A DNA stretch of 64,000 nt, taken from positions 124,001 to 188,000 of the forward strand of contig NZ_CP135438.1 of the NCBI RefSeq assembly GCF_032341995.1. Direction: 5' to 3'. Every line of letters starts with the position of its first letter. Position 1 is the stretch's first letter. Source of the DNA: Domibacillus sp. DTU_2020_1001157_1_SI_ALB_TIR_016. Its GTDB lineage: Bacteria > Bacillota > Bacilli > Bacillales > Domibacillaceae. Under the pieces are notes generated by a model. The model did no database searches. It was not told where the DNA came from and saw only the letters and a list, made by a program, of their open reading frames with translations. Shown here in pieces: positions 17,595 to 25,517 of the stretch. A program made the position numbers and the translations under genes.

Positions 17595-19283
17595 TTACAT
17601 TTCTTTTGGAGCTTTCACGCCCAACAATCGCAAGCCTTCCTTTAGTACAATCTTCACTGCAAAAACAAGTGATAATCTCGCCTGTTTTAATCCATTATTA
17701 TCTAAGATGCGAACATGACTATAAAATTTATTAAATACCTGAGAGAGATCAATGACATACTTTGCAACCTGTGATGGATCATATTCTGTAAAAGCACGAT
17801 TGACTACATCAGGAAACGACATTAATGCCGTAATGACAGGCCAGGCTTCCTTATCATCAACAAAAAGAGCATCATTTGTTTCTTCAAACGCTCCCTTTCT
17901 TAGAAGTGAAGCAGCACGCGCATGAGTGTATTGCACATAAGGTCCTGTTTCCCCTTCAAACTTCAGCATATCCTTCAAAGAAAATTCTATGTCATTTTGG
18001 CGATAGTGCTTCAAGTCATGAAATATGACTGCACCTGTTCCTACCTGCCGGGCAACTTCCTCTTTTGATGATAACCCCGGATTTTTTTTCATAATTTCAT
18101 CTAACGCTAAATCTATTGCCTCACTCAATACATCTTCTAATAACACGACCTTTCCTTTGCGTGTTGACATTTTTTTGCCTTCTTTTAATATCATGCCAAA
18201 AGGTACGTGAACAAGATCTTCATGCCACTCATACTCCATTTTCTTTAACACCATAAATAATTGTTTGAAATGAAGAGCTTGCTCGTTCCCTACTACATAA
18301 ATTGATTTTGCAAATTGATACGTTGTTTTGCGGTAAACGGCTGCCGCTAAATCACGTGTGGCGTATAAAGTAGTTCCATCTTTTTTCTTTATTAAACAAG
18401 GAGGCAGACTTTCATCGTTTAGTGAAACAACCTGTGCTCCTTCTGATTCCATCAACAAGTTGTTGTCATTAAGAAGCTGGACAATGCTTTCCATTTTATC
18501 ATTGTAGAACGCTTCCCCACGATAAGAATCAAATGTAATGCCTAACAGATCATATATCTTAGAGAATTCTTTTAATGATTCTTCTCTAAACCATTTCCAC
18601 AGCGCAAGAGCTTCTTCGTTAGAATCTTCTAACATTTTGAACCATTCGCGGCCTCTGTCATTTAATTCTGGGTGTCTTTCTGCTTCATCATGAAATTTAA
18701 TATATAGCTTTAGAAGCTCTTTAATAGGATCTTTTTTGATTTCTTCTTCGTTTCCCCACATTTTATAAGCGACGATCAACTTTCCAAACTGAGTGCCCCA
18801 GTCGCCTAAATGATTGATTCTAACGGTGGAGAATCCATTCTTTTCTGCAATTAACGTTATAGCATTTCCAATCACCGTTGAACGTAAGTGTCCCATTGAA
18901 AAAGGTTTGGCTATATTGGGTGAAGAAAAATCGATGGTTATGGTCTCTCCATTTCCATTATTCACATTTCCATATTGATCTTTTTTGGAAAGAACATCTT
19001 TTATGACCTCTGAAGAAACCATTTTTTTATTTAAAAATACATTTACGTATCCATTCACCGCTTCTACTTTTTCAAAAATGCTCGTTTGAATTTTTTCAGA
19101 AAGCTCTAATGCTATGCTGTGGGGGGCCTTCCGAAAAATTTTCGACAACTCAAAGCATGGAAATGCCATGTCACCCATATGTTCAAATCTGGGCTTTTCG
19201 ATCATGCCTTCTAACTTACTTTTCTCTAATTCACCATTTAAAGAAGAAAACAACACTTCAGCAAATTCACTTTTAAAATTCAT
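17595..19283 (-). CDS. argS: Arginyl-tRNA synthetase
   Basis: A 562-residue class I synthetase charging tRNA-Arg. The HIGH-type signature is SMGHLRSTVIG near residues 128-138, the KMSKS-type signature is KMSTRKG near 369-375, and the N-terminal Add1 domain and the DALR anticodon-binding domain with the usual C-terminal LGVKAPKEM are present. The length matches bacterial ArgRS. ATG at 19283 follows TTGGAGGGATAAAA. Directly upstream is a complete T-box leader, so expression should respond to uncharged tRNA-Arg. Since B. subtilis argS, as far as I recall, lacks a T-box, this may be an additional or alternative copy. Confidence 0.95.
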   Translation of the reverse strand: MNFKSEFAEVLFSSLNGELEKSKLEGMIEKPRFEHMGDMAFPCFELSKIFRKAPHSIALELSEKIQTSIFEKVEAVNGYVNVFLNKKMVSSEVIKDVLSKKDQYGNVNNGNGETITIDFSSPNIAKPFSMGHLRSTVIGNAITLIAEKNGFSTVRINHLGDWGTQFGKLIVAYKMWGNEEEIKKDPIKELLKLYIKFHDEAERHPELNDRGREWFKMLEDSNEEALALWKWFREESLKEFSKIYDLLGITFDSYRGEAFYNDKMESIVQLLNDNNLLMESEGAQVVSLNDESLPPCLIKKKDGTTLYATRDLAAAVYRKTTYQFAKSIYVVGNEQALHFKQLFMVLKKMEYEWHEDLVHVPFGMILKEGKKMSTRKGKVVLLEDVLSEAIDLALDEIMKKNPGLSSKEEVARQVGTGAVIFHDLKHYRQNDIEFSLKDMLKFEGETGPYVQYTHARAASLLRKGAFEETNDALFVDDKEAWPVITALMSFPDVVNRAFTEYDPSQVAKYVIDLSQVFNKFYSHVRILDNNGLKQARLSLVFAVKIVLKEGLRLLGVKAPKEM

Positions 19284-19299
19284 TTTTATCCCTCCAAAT

Positions 19300-19560
19300 A
19301 AAAAACTCCCGCCTCTTTCATAACTGAAAGAGACGAGAGTTTAGATTTATCCCGCGGTACCACTCTAATTGTTTTTATTAACATAAAAACCCCTTATTTT
19401 GATAACGGGGTTTTCCCCGGCTGTTCCTACTAAGACGTTCAGAACAGCATCTCCAAAGTGCGCTTCATTATTTGATCTGTACCAGGCTTTCACCATCCCC
19501 GGCTCGCTTTAACTTCACAAAATAACTACTCTCTTTTTCACAGATTTTACTCATCATTTA
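19300..19560 (-). promoter_or_regulatory. T-box riboswitch leader of argS
   Basis: Minus strand, 5' to 3': a stem I region with AGCGAGCCGGGGATGGTGAA, the candidate specifier region ATGAAGCGCACTTTGGAG, an intermediate stem, the conserved T-box AGAGTGGTACCGCGGG (19351-19366), and a terminator in which AACTCTCGTCTCTTTC pairs with GAAAGAGGCGGGAGTT, followed by a T-run (19300-19345). CGC, an arginine codon, is present in the specifier region, consistent with argS. The structure should terminate when tRNA-Arg is charged. Confidence 0.92.
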
Positions 19561-19617
19561 AATTAAAAAATACCATCATACTAATCTTTAAAAAAGTTAC
19601 AAACAAGGAAAATTTTA

Positions 19618-19645
19618 TTGACGACTGATTATCAGTCATTATAAT
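19618..19645 (+). promoter_or_regulatory. Sigma-A-like promoter with a palindrome in its spacer (no gene behind it)
   Basis: TTGACG, a 16-bp spacer and TATAAT lie on the plus strand. The spacer is occupied by GACTGAT-T-ATCAGTC, a perfect palindrome overlapping both promoter elements, as in a repressor-controlled promoter. Downstream there is only the convergent SMR gene, so the transcript would be an antisense or orphan RNA, or this is a remnant of a lost gene. Confidence 0.4.
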
Positions 19646-19738
19646 CTTTATCCTAATAGTTGTAAACAAAATTTTCCAACAAAAACACTAAATAGCTGCC
19701 AGAAGAGATGGAGTTAGTTTCGTCCATAAGCTGTCTTA

Positions 19739-20053
19739 TTAAGACACTGCCTTTAGTCCAGAGACACCTATTACGATAATGACAATACTTATGATACGCC
19801 AGAGACTTTTTGATTCGTTAAAAAAAATCATGTTGACTAAAACAGCTGCCGCAGTTCCAGTTCCAATCCATACTGCATATGCGACACTTACCTGTATATA
19901 GTGGAAAGATGAATACAGTAATACAAAGGAGGCGGCTAATCCCCCAAAGAAAAGGATGGAATTTCTAAATGATTTTTTTTCATTAAACTTATTTAATCCA
20001 ATTACACCCACTACTTCGAACACAGCTGCCGAAAAAACAAACAACCAGCCCAT
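19739..20053 (-). CDS. SMR-family efflux subunit (YkkD-like)
   Basis: A 104-residue membrane protein with four transmembrane segments. The SMR signature glutamate is in helix 1 (AAVFEVVGVI), and VAYAVWIGTGTAAA is the conserved loop/helix 3 motif. The ATG directly follows the stop of the partner gene, so the two are translationally coupled and probably form a heterodimer like YkkCD, EbrAB or MdtJI. Such pairs export small cations (drugs, guanidinium, spermidine). A TetR-type operator shared with putrescine-catabolic genes precedes the pair, which favours a polyamine or guanidino substrate; that is inference. Confidence 0.85.
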   Translation of the reverse strand: MGWLFVFSAAVFEVVGVIGLNKFNEKKSFRNSILFFGGLAASFVLLYSSFHYIQVSVAYAVWIGTGTAAAVLVNMIFFNESKSLWRIISIVIIVIGVSGLKAVS

Positions 20054-20404
20054 TTATGATATAACTCCCTCATCTTTTTGATCTTCACTGTAGTTATCCG
20101 CTATCTTTAAAGAGATCACACCAGCTATTAAAATTCCTATAAATACACCCTTCGGAACACTAAATGGTTTATTAAAAATAAAAATATCCATCAAAGTGGT
20201 TCCTATCGTGCCTGCAGCTGCAAAAATGGCGTACACTGTACCAGTAGGCAGCGACTTGCACGCTACAGATAAAAAGTAAAAATCCACTATAATTGTGGCG
20301 ATCACGATACTCCAATGCCACCATGTTTCTGCAACACTAAAACCATAGACCCAGCACAACTCACATAAACATGTGAGTACAACAAAAAACCAAGCATTCC
20401 TCAA
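20054..20404 (-). CDS. SMR-family efflux subunit (YkkC-like), TTG start
   Basis: Four-helix small multidrug resistance protein of 116 residues when started at TTG 20404. The helix-1 glutamate lies in LCELCWVYG, and LPTGTVYAIFAAAGTIG is the conserved SMR segment. The open frame extends to ATG 20434, but that ATG lies inside a palindromic operator, while AGGAGA sits 6 bases before TTG 20404. The TTG start therefore gives an ordinary operator-RBS-start arrangement and a family-typical length. A charged C-terminal tail (NYSEDQKDE) follows helix 4. First gene of the two-gene SMR operon. Confidence 0.8.
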   Translation of the reverse strand: MRNAWFFVVLTCLCELCWVYGFSVAETWWHWSIVIATIIVDFYFLSVACKSLPTGTVYAIFAAAGTIGTTLMDIFIFNKPFSVPKGVFIGILIAGVISLKIADNYSEDQKDEGVIS

Positions 20405-20420
20405 AATATCTCTCCTTAAA

Positions 20421-20437
20421 TGAGTGACTGTCATTCA
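20421..20437. promoter_or_regulatory. TetR-type operator before the SMR pair
   Basis: TGAGTGAC-T-GTCATTCA, a 17-bp palindrome with one mismatch to the copies at 32036, 36849 and 36915. It lies immediately upstream of the ribosome binding site of the SMR operon. Confidence 0.7.
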
Positions 20438-20580
20438 TTGTACCACAATAAACGTTCTTTTTCAAAGTACTCATGGTAAACTTTCTCAAAATAGAATAAA
20501 CAGCAAAAGTTTTAAATTCTGCTCAAAAACAAAACGGAATTAATGATGATCATAAGTGCTGCCCCTTATTTCAGATCACC

Positions 20581-21978
20581 TTATAAGTATTGTTGATACT
20601 TCTTAAGCTTGTACATAACAGATGGCTGACTGATTCCTAAGTAGTCCGCCATTTCGTAGGTTGTTTTGCATTCCTTATAAGCCTTTGCAATTAACTGTAT
20701 TTCTAGCGCTTCCAATGTCTCTTTTAAACTTTTCTTTTCGCCTATTTCCTGTGCAATAGATAAAGGACTTGATGTTTCTGCTTGTGTTGTCTGTCCCGAG
20801 ATAGTCACTGGAAGATGTTTAGGATATATGGTCGGTTCTTCAACAACAAGCACTAACCGCTCGATTAAGTTTTCTAATTCGCGAATGTTGCCTGGCCAAT
20901 TATATTGGATTAATGCTTCATAAGTGGATGAGTGTAATTTTTTGTTTTCATTGTACTTCTCATTTGATTTCTGAATGTAGTGTTGTAAGAGGACCGGGAT
21001 GTCTTCTTTACGTTCATGGAGTGATGGAATGTGAATAGGCACCACATTTAAACGGTAAAACAAATCTAACCTAAATTTCCCTTCCTCTACCATCGTTTCT
21101 AATGGCTGATTTGTTGCGGTCAAAAGACGAAAATCAATATACTTTTCTTTTTTTCCACCCACACGCATCATCTTTTTTTCCTGAATCACTTTCAGTAATT
21201 TTGCCTGCATCGATAACGGCAATTCGCCGACTTCATCAAGGAAAAGCGTGCCGCCGTCTGCTTGTTCTATTAACCCTGGTTTCCCCTTTGTATGTGCACC
21301 TGTAAAAGCACCCGGCTCATAACCGAATATCTCCGATTCAAATAAGCTTTCTGGGATCGTGCTGCAATTCACTTCAATAAAAGGTTCTCTATGCCGGTCA
21401 CTTTCTTTATGGAGAGCCCGGGCAAAGGTACTTTTCCCAACTCCTGAAGAACCTAGCAGAAGAATGGTTGCATCTGTTTTGGCAACGTGATAAATCGTTT
21501 TTAAAACCTGCTGCATCTCACTGCTTCTAGCAACAATAGAGTGATCCAATTCCTTTTCCCTAAGATCTTCTACCTCCGTTTGGTATCCTTGCAGTTTTCG
21601 CTGCAGCTGCTCATACTCCTCTTGCAGCTTCCAAATTTCTGTCTGGTCCTGGCTATAGCTGATCACGCGTACCAATTGTCCATCCTGATTAAAAATAGGA
21701 TATCCAGTAGACATGACCACCCGCCCTGTTTTTGTATGCTGCAAAATACGCGAGAACTTCTTTTCTTTTAAAACAATCGCATTAATAGAAGGAGTCAGTA
21801 ACCCTTCTTCCTCCAGTTCATACACTGATTTTCCCACATATGATCCTGATTCCATTCCGTAAATTTCCCAATGTTCTGGATGTGAGCGAAGAATAATACC
21901 ATTTTCATCAGTGACGGTAATATTGTTGTTCGATGTCTCAATAATTTTACTTAACTCTAATTCTGATAGCTCTCCCAT
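20581..21978 (-). CDS. Sigma-54-dependent transcriptional activator (PAS, AAA+, HTH)
   Basis: 465 residues. An N-terminal PAS sensor (about 10-120) and a short coiled coil (WKLQEEYEQLQRKLQGY) are followed by a full sigma-54 interaction AAA+ domain: Walker A GSSGVGKST near 178-186, the sigma-54 contact loop GAFTGA near 228-233, Walker B GGTLFLDEVGEL, and RLNVVPIHIPSL. A C-terminal Fis/TyrR-type helix-turn-helix closes the protein (TYEMADYLGISQPSVMYKL). All catalytic residues are intact. The ATG at 21978 has GAAAGAGGG upstream. It is divergent from an operon carrying two -24/-12 promoters, so it almost certainly activates that operon in response to a small effector. Confidence 0.93.
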   Translation of the reverse strand: MGELSELELSKIIETSNNNITVTDENGIILRSHPEHWEIYGMESGSYVGKSVYELEEEGLLTPSINAIVLKEKKFSRILQHTKTGRVVMSTGYPIFNQDGQLVRVISYSQDQTEIWKLQEEYEQLQRKLQGYQTEVEDLREKELDHSIVARSSEMQQVLKTIYHVAKTDATILLLGSSGVGKSTFARALHKESDRHREPFIEVNCSTIPESLFESEIFGYEPGAFTGAHTKGKPGLIEQADGGTLFLDEVGELPLSMQAKLLKVIQEKKMMRVGGKKEKYIDFRLLTATNQPLETMVEEGKFRLDLFYRLNVVPIHIPSLHERKEDIPVLLQHYIQKSNEKYNENKKLHSSTYEALIQYNWPGNIRELENLIERLVLVVEEPTIYPKHLPVTISGQTTQAETSSPLSIAQEIGEKKSLKETLEALEIQLIAKAYKECKTTYEMADYLGISQPSVMYKLKKYQQYL

Positions 21979-22027
21979 CAAGAACCCTCTTTCCTATTTA
22001 GTATCAATACATAATTAATTAAAAATT

Positions 22028-22081
22028 AAATCAAAAACCATCGTTAATTCAATTTTAAATCAAAATATTTATTTTTTGATT
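22028..22081. promoter_or_regulatory. Likely upstream activator sites of the sigma-54 regulator
   Basis: AATCAAAA (22058-22065) and TTTTGATT (22074-22081) form an inverted repeat with an 8-base spacer, and a third half-site AAATCAAAAA occurs at 22028-22037. They lie 60-120 bases upstream of the first -24/-12 promoter, where enhancer sites are expected. Binding is inferred. Confidence 0.5.
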
Positions 22082-22144
22082 CATTTTTAAATTAAAGGAC
22101 GCTGTAAAATGCGTACTTTCTTTCAATTACTTTATAAAAAAAGC

Positions 22145-22160
22145 TGGCATGGTAATTGCA
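22145..22160 (+). promoter_or_regulatory. Sigma-54 promoter P1
   Basis: TGGCATGGTAATTGCA matches the -24/-12 consensus TGGCAC-N5-TTGCA with correct spacing. It lies 210 bases upstream of the aminotransferase start. Confidence 0.75.
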
Positions 22161-22283
22161 TTAATAAAAATGAGGGGCGCTTTAGAAGTATGTAGCTATT
22201 ATTATGAAGCAAAAAAGGCCTTTTTGAAATCGCTTAATCTAAAAAGTTTTAAAAGCAAGAAATCAAAAGCTGAAAAAGAAAGC

Positions 22284-22299
22284 TGGCATGATACTTGCA
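22284..22299 (+). promoter_or_regulatory. Sigma-54 promoter P2
   Basis: TGGCATGATACTTGCA, a second -24/-12 element with the same AGC leader and spacing as P1, lies 72 bases before the aminotransferase start. The two may be a duplicated promoter. Confidence 0.8.
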
Positions 22300-22370
22300 T
22301 AAAGTTACATGAGCGGCATTTTATTGTCACCTTAACAAGAACTTATTTTATAAAGAAAGGTTGTTTATCT

Positions 22371-23720
22371 ATGACACAATCAGAAAAATTAGTTGAAGAA
22401 TTACGAGATCTCGATAAAAAACATTTTTTTCACCCTACATCTCCTATTCAACAGCAGCAGGATCAGGGACCTGCTTTTGTGTTTACTGAAGGAAAAGGAA
22501 TTTATCTTCACGATATCACAGGCAAAAAAGTCATTGATGGTATGTCATCTCTTTGGAATGTCAATATAGGCCATGGGCGCGAAGAACTGGGCAAAGCAGC
22601 GATGGAACAAATGAATAAGCTTGCCTTCAGCTCAAGTTTTGCAACGTTCAGCAACGAACCGGCTATCCGGCTGGCAGCCAAGCTCGCTCAAATTTCGCCC
22701 GGGGATTTAAGTGCTACATTTTTTACATCCGGTGGATCCGAAGCAAACGACACAGCTTATAAGCTTGCCCGCCATTACTGGCTGTTAAAAGGGCAGCCAG
22801 AAAGAAAGAAAATTATCTCCAGAACAAAATCCTATCATGGGGTATCAATGGGTGCTACAAGTGCAACAGGCTTAAAAGCTTTTCGTGATTTTACCACTTC
22901 ATTGGCTCCTGATTTCTTATATGTCGATCATTTTTCAACGGAGTCTCTTCGCTCCTTAATTGAAGCTGAAGGCCCGGAAACGATTGCCGCTTTTATTGCA
23001 GAGCCTGTTCAAGGAGCGGGAGGCGTTCATGTAGCGCCGGAACATTACTTCAGTGAAGTTCGGCAAATCTGTGATGATTATGGCATTTTATTCATTACTG
23101 ATGAGGTAATAACAGGGTTTGGCCGGACAGGAAAGTATTTTGGAATGGAGCATTACGGTGTGGCCCCTGACATGATGTGCTTTGCAAAAGGAGTCACAAG
23201 CGGATACGCCCAGCTCGGCGGAGTCATGATTTCCAATAAATTACACCAAGAGTTTATCGATCTCTCGGTTGGAACGCTTTTACATGGATACACATACAGC
23301 GGCCATCCGATGGCATGTGCCGTTGCTTTGAAAAACCTAGAAATTATTGAACAGGAGAACTTCATTGAAAATGCTGAACAAAGAGGCCAAGAATTAAAAG
23401 AAGGGCTTGAGTGGATTCAAAATGAAAGAAACATTATTGGCAAAGTAAAAGGATTGGGCTTGATGTGCGGCATTGAAATTGTGAAAGATACGCAAACCAA
23501 TGAAGGATTTGAGGCACCTCTCTCCCCTTCTATTGTAGCAGAAGCCGCAAAACAAGGGCTTATTTGCCGATCAGTCGTTTTAGATGGCCAGGATATTGTT
23601 GTATTCTCCCCTCCTTTATCGATTACAAAAGAAGAGATCACAGACCTCATTCGCATGTTAAATGAAGCAATACGTATTGTTGAAACAGCAGCTTTTCAGA
23701 AACTGCTGCCGAATACGTAA
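22371..23720 (+). CDS. Class III omega-amino-acid:pyruvate-type aminotransferase
   Basis: A 449-residue PLP enzyme of the class III aminotransferases. It has GSEANDTAYKLARHYW, SYHGVSMGA, AFIAEPVQGAGG, ITDEVITGFGRTG and the PLP lysine in CFAKGVTSGYAQLGG near residue 285. The open frame reaches back to 22149, but that part overlaps promoters; ATG 22371 has AAAGG upstream and normal length. The operon order aminotransferase - aldehyde dehydrogenase - alanine dehydrogenase suggests transfer of an amino group from an omega-amino compound (GABA, beta-alanine or taurine) to pyruvate, with Ald recycling the alanine. Given the putrescine genes nearby, GABA or beta-alanine is the favoured substrate; taurine cannot be excluded. 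Confidence 0.85.
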   Translation: MTQSEKLVEELRDLDKKHFFHPTSPIQQQQDQGPAFVFTEGKGIYLHDITGKKVIDGMSSLWNVNIGHGREELGKAAMEQMNKLAFSSSFATFSNEPAIRLAAKLAQISPGDLSATFFTSGGSEANDTAYKLARHYWLLKGQPERKKIISRTKSYHGVSMGATSATGLKAFRDFTTSLAPDFLYVDHFSTESLRSLIEAEGPETIAAFIAEPVQGAGGVHVAPEHYFSEVRQICDDYGILFITDEVITGFGRTGKYFGMEHYGVAPDMMCFAKGVTSGYAQLGGVMISNKLHQEFIDLSVGTLLHGYTYSGHPMACAVALKNLEIIEQENFIENAEQRGQELKEGLEWIQNERNIIGKVKGLGLMCGIEIVKDTQTNEGFEAPLSPSIVAEAAKQGLICRSVVLDGQDIVVFSPPLSITKEEITDLIRMLNEAIRIVETAAFQKLLPNT

Positions 23721-23758
23721 ATATTTTGATCAATAAGTCAGATGAAAGGGTGTTACGC

Positions 23759-25216
23759 ATGAAAGAACTAGTAAAAGAGACGATAAAAAAAGATCTGTTT
23801 ATAAACGGAGAATGGAAAACGGCAAACCAGTATACTCCTTTGTATTCACCATACAGCGGTGAATGTATTGCAGAAGTTCCAGCAGCAACATTAGAAGAAG
23901 TGGAATTCGCTTTACAATCCGCTTATGAAGCAAGAAATATCATAGCCTCTATGCCAAGCCACCGGCGTGCAAGCATTTTAGAGAATCTAGTTAAACTGTT
24001 GGAAGAAAAAGCAGACGAAGCTGCTCAAATCCTTGCTTTAGAAGCAGCAAAACCTATTACGACAGCGAAAGCTGAGATCGCACGTACCATCCAGACTTAT
24101 AAATTCGCTGCGGAGGAAGCAAAACGAATTCATGGTGAAACCATTCCGGTTGATGCAGCACCCGGCGGCGAAGGGAGAATCGCTTATACCGTCAGAGAAC
24201 CTATTGGCGTAGTAGCAGCGATCACGCCTTTCAACTTTCCAATGAACCTTGTAGCACATAAAGTTGGACCGGCAATTGCCTCGGGCAATACAGTCGTTTT
24301 AAAGCCCGCCCAGCAAACTCCCCTGTCGGCTTTTTTCCTTGCTGAACTGTTGCAGGAAGCTGGCCTGCCCGCTGGAGCATTAAATGTCGTGACAGGAAGC
24401 GGTTCATTAATCGGTGAAAAGCTTGTCACCGATGAGAGAGTGCAAAAAATTTCTTTTACAGGCAGTCCAGAAGTGGGAATCGGCATTCGAAACAAAGCAG
24501 GTTTAAAGCGGGTCACGCTTGAACTTGGCTCTAATGCCGCAGTCATCATTGATAAAGATGTGGACATTGACAGCATTATAGCAAGATGTGTTTCTGGGGC
24601 TTTTGCTTTTCAGGGCCAGGTTTGTATCTCGTTACAGAGAATATACGTACACGAAGAACTTTATTCCGCCTTTGTAGAAAAATTTGTTGCTGCCACACAA
24701 AAACTAATAATAGGTGACCCACTGGATGCTTCGACAGATGTTTCAGCATTGATTAGTTCTAAAGATGTTCAGCGTGCTCTTGGCTGGATTGAAGAAGCAA
24801 AGCAACAAGGAGCCAAACTAGCAGCAGGCGGACAGACCAAGAATAATATTTTGTACCCAACTGTACTTCTTGATGTTGATCCAACATTAAAAGTTTCCTG
24901 CCAGGAAGTATTTGCCCCTATCGTTTTGATCAATAAGTTTTCATCTGTTGATGAAGCGATAGAGCTTGTAAATGATTCAAAATATGGACTGCAAGCAGGC
25001 ATTTACACGCAAAATATCCATACAGCACTTAAGGCTACACAGCAGCTTCATGTCGGAGGCGTCATCGTAAATGACATTCCAACTTTCCGATTAGACCATA
25101 TGCCATACGGAGGAGTAAAAGAAAGTGGAATTGGACGCGAAGGTGTAAAATACGCCATTGAAGAAATGACCGAGCAAAAATTAATTGTATTCAATCAAAC
25201 TAATTCATCTGTTTAA
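23759..25216 (+). CDS. NAD(P)-dependent aldehyde dehydrogenase (semialdehyde type)
   Basis: A 485-residue ALDH-superfamily enzyme. The oxyanion/cofactor motif is ITPFNFPMNLVAHKVGPA, the general-base glutamate is in LELGSNAAV near residue 255, and the catalytic cysteine is in FQGQVCISLQR near 288. The HGETIPVDAAPGGEGR stretch is typical of the lactaldehyde/phosphonoacetaldehyde/sulfoacetaldehyde branch. ATG 23759 follows GAAAGGG. It should oxidise the semialdehyde made by the preceding transaminase (for example succinate, malonate or sulfoacetaldehyde as substrate). Confidence 0.88.
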   Translation: MKELVKETIKKDLFINGEWKTANQYTPLYSPYSGECIAEVPAATLEEVEFALQSAYEARNIIASMPSHRRASILENLVKLLEEKADEAAQILALEAAKPITTAKAEIARTIQTYKFAAEEAKRIHGETIPVDAAPGGEGRIAYTVREPIGVVAAITPFNFPMNLVAHKVGPAIASGNTVVLKPAQQTPLSAFFLAELLQEAGLPAGALNVVTGSGSLIGEKLVTDERVQKISFTGSPEVGIGIRNKAGLKRVTLELGSNAAVIIDKDVDIDSIIARCVSGAFAFQGQVCISLQRIYVHEELYSAFVEKFVAATQKLIIGDPLDASTDVSALISSKDVQRALGWIEEAKQQGAKLAAGGQTKNNILYPTVLLDVDPTLKVSCQEVFAPIVLINKFSSVDEAIELVNDSKYGLQAGIYTQNIHTALKATQQLHVGGVIVNDIPTFRLDHMPYGGVKESGIGREGVKYAIEEMTEQKLIVFNQTNSSV

Positions 25217-25271
25217 ATAGCCAAACCTATAGATTAAACAAAAGCTTAAACAACAGGAAGGAAGACTCAAC

Positions 25272-25466
25272 ATGATTGTCGGTGTGCCAGAAGAAATGAA
25301 AAATAACGAAACCCGCGTGAAAATTGTACCAGCTGGGGCTGCTGCCTTTCAAAGAAACAACTACGAAGGCTGGGTTGAGACGTGTGCAGAGTTAGCCTGC
25401 AGATTCATGGACCAGGATTGTCTAGAGGCCGGTGCTTCTATTGTTTTTACAGCTAAAAACGCCTAA
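25272..25466 (+). pseudogene. Truncated alanine dehydrogenase duplicate (first 64 residues)
   Basis: A 64-codon frame with a normal start and ribosome binding site (GGAAGGAAGACTCAAC). Residues read MIVGVPEEMKNNETRV and run parallel to the N-terminus of the full Ald encoded 246 bases downstream, ending at the ASIVFTAKNA position, where the full protein has [10 protein letters not shown]. Divergence between the two is considerable, including loss of several glycines, so the duplication is not recent. Without catalytic or NAD-binding parts it cannot act as an enzyme. The intact translation signals suggest that a short peptide may still be made. Confidence 0.75.
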
Positions 25467-25517
25467 TAAGCCAACACATATAAAATAAATTGAAAAACAT
25501 AAAGGGAGAGAATAAAT

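Noticed and set aside
20434..20580. Guanidine-I (ykkC) riboswitch before the SMR pair
   Set aside because: The region is short and AT-rich and lacks the conserved ACGA/GGTCCGAGAG-type blocks; a palindromic operator is present instead.
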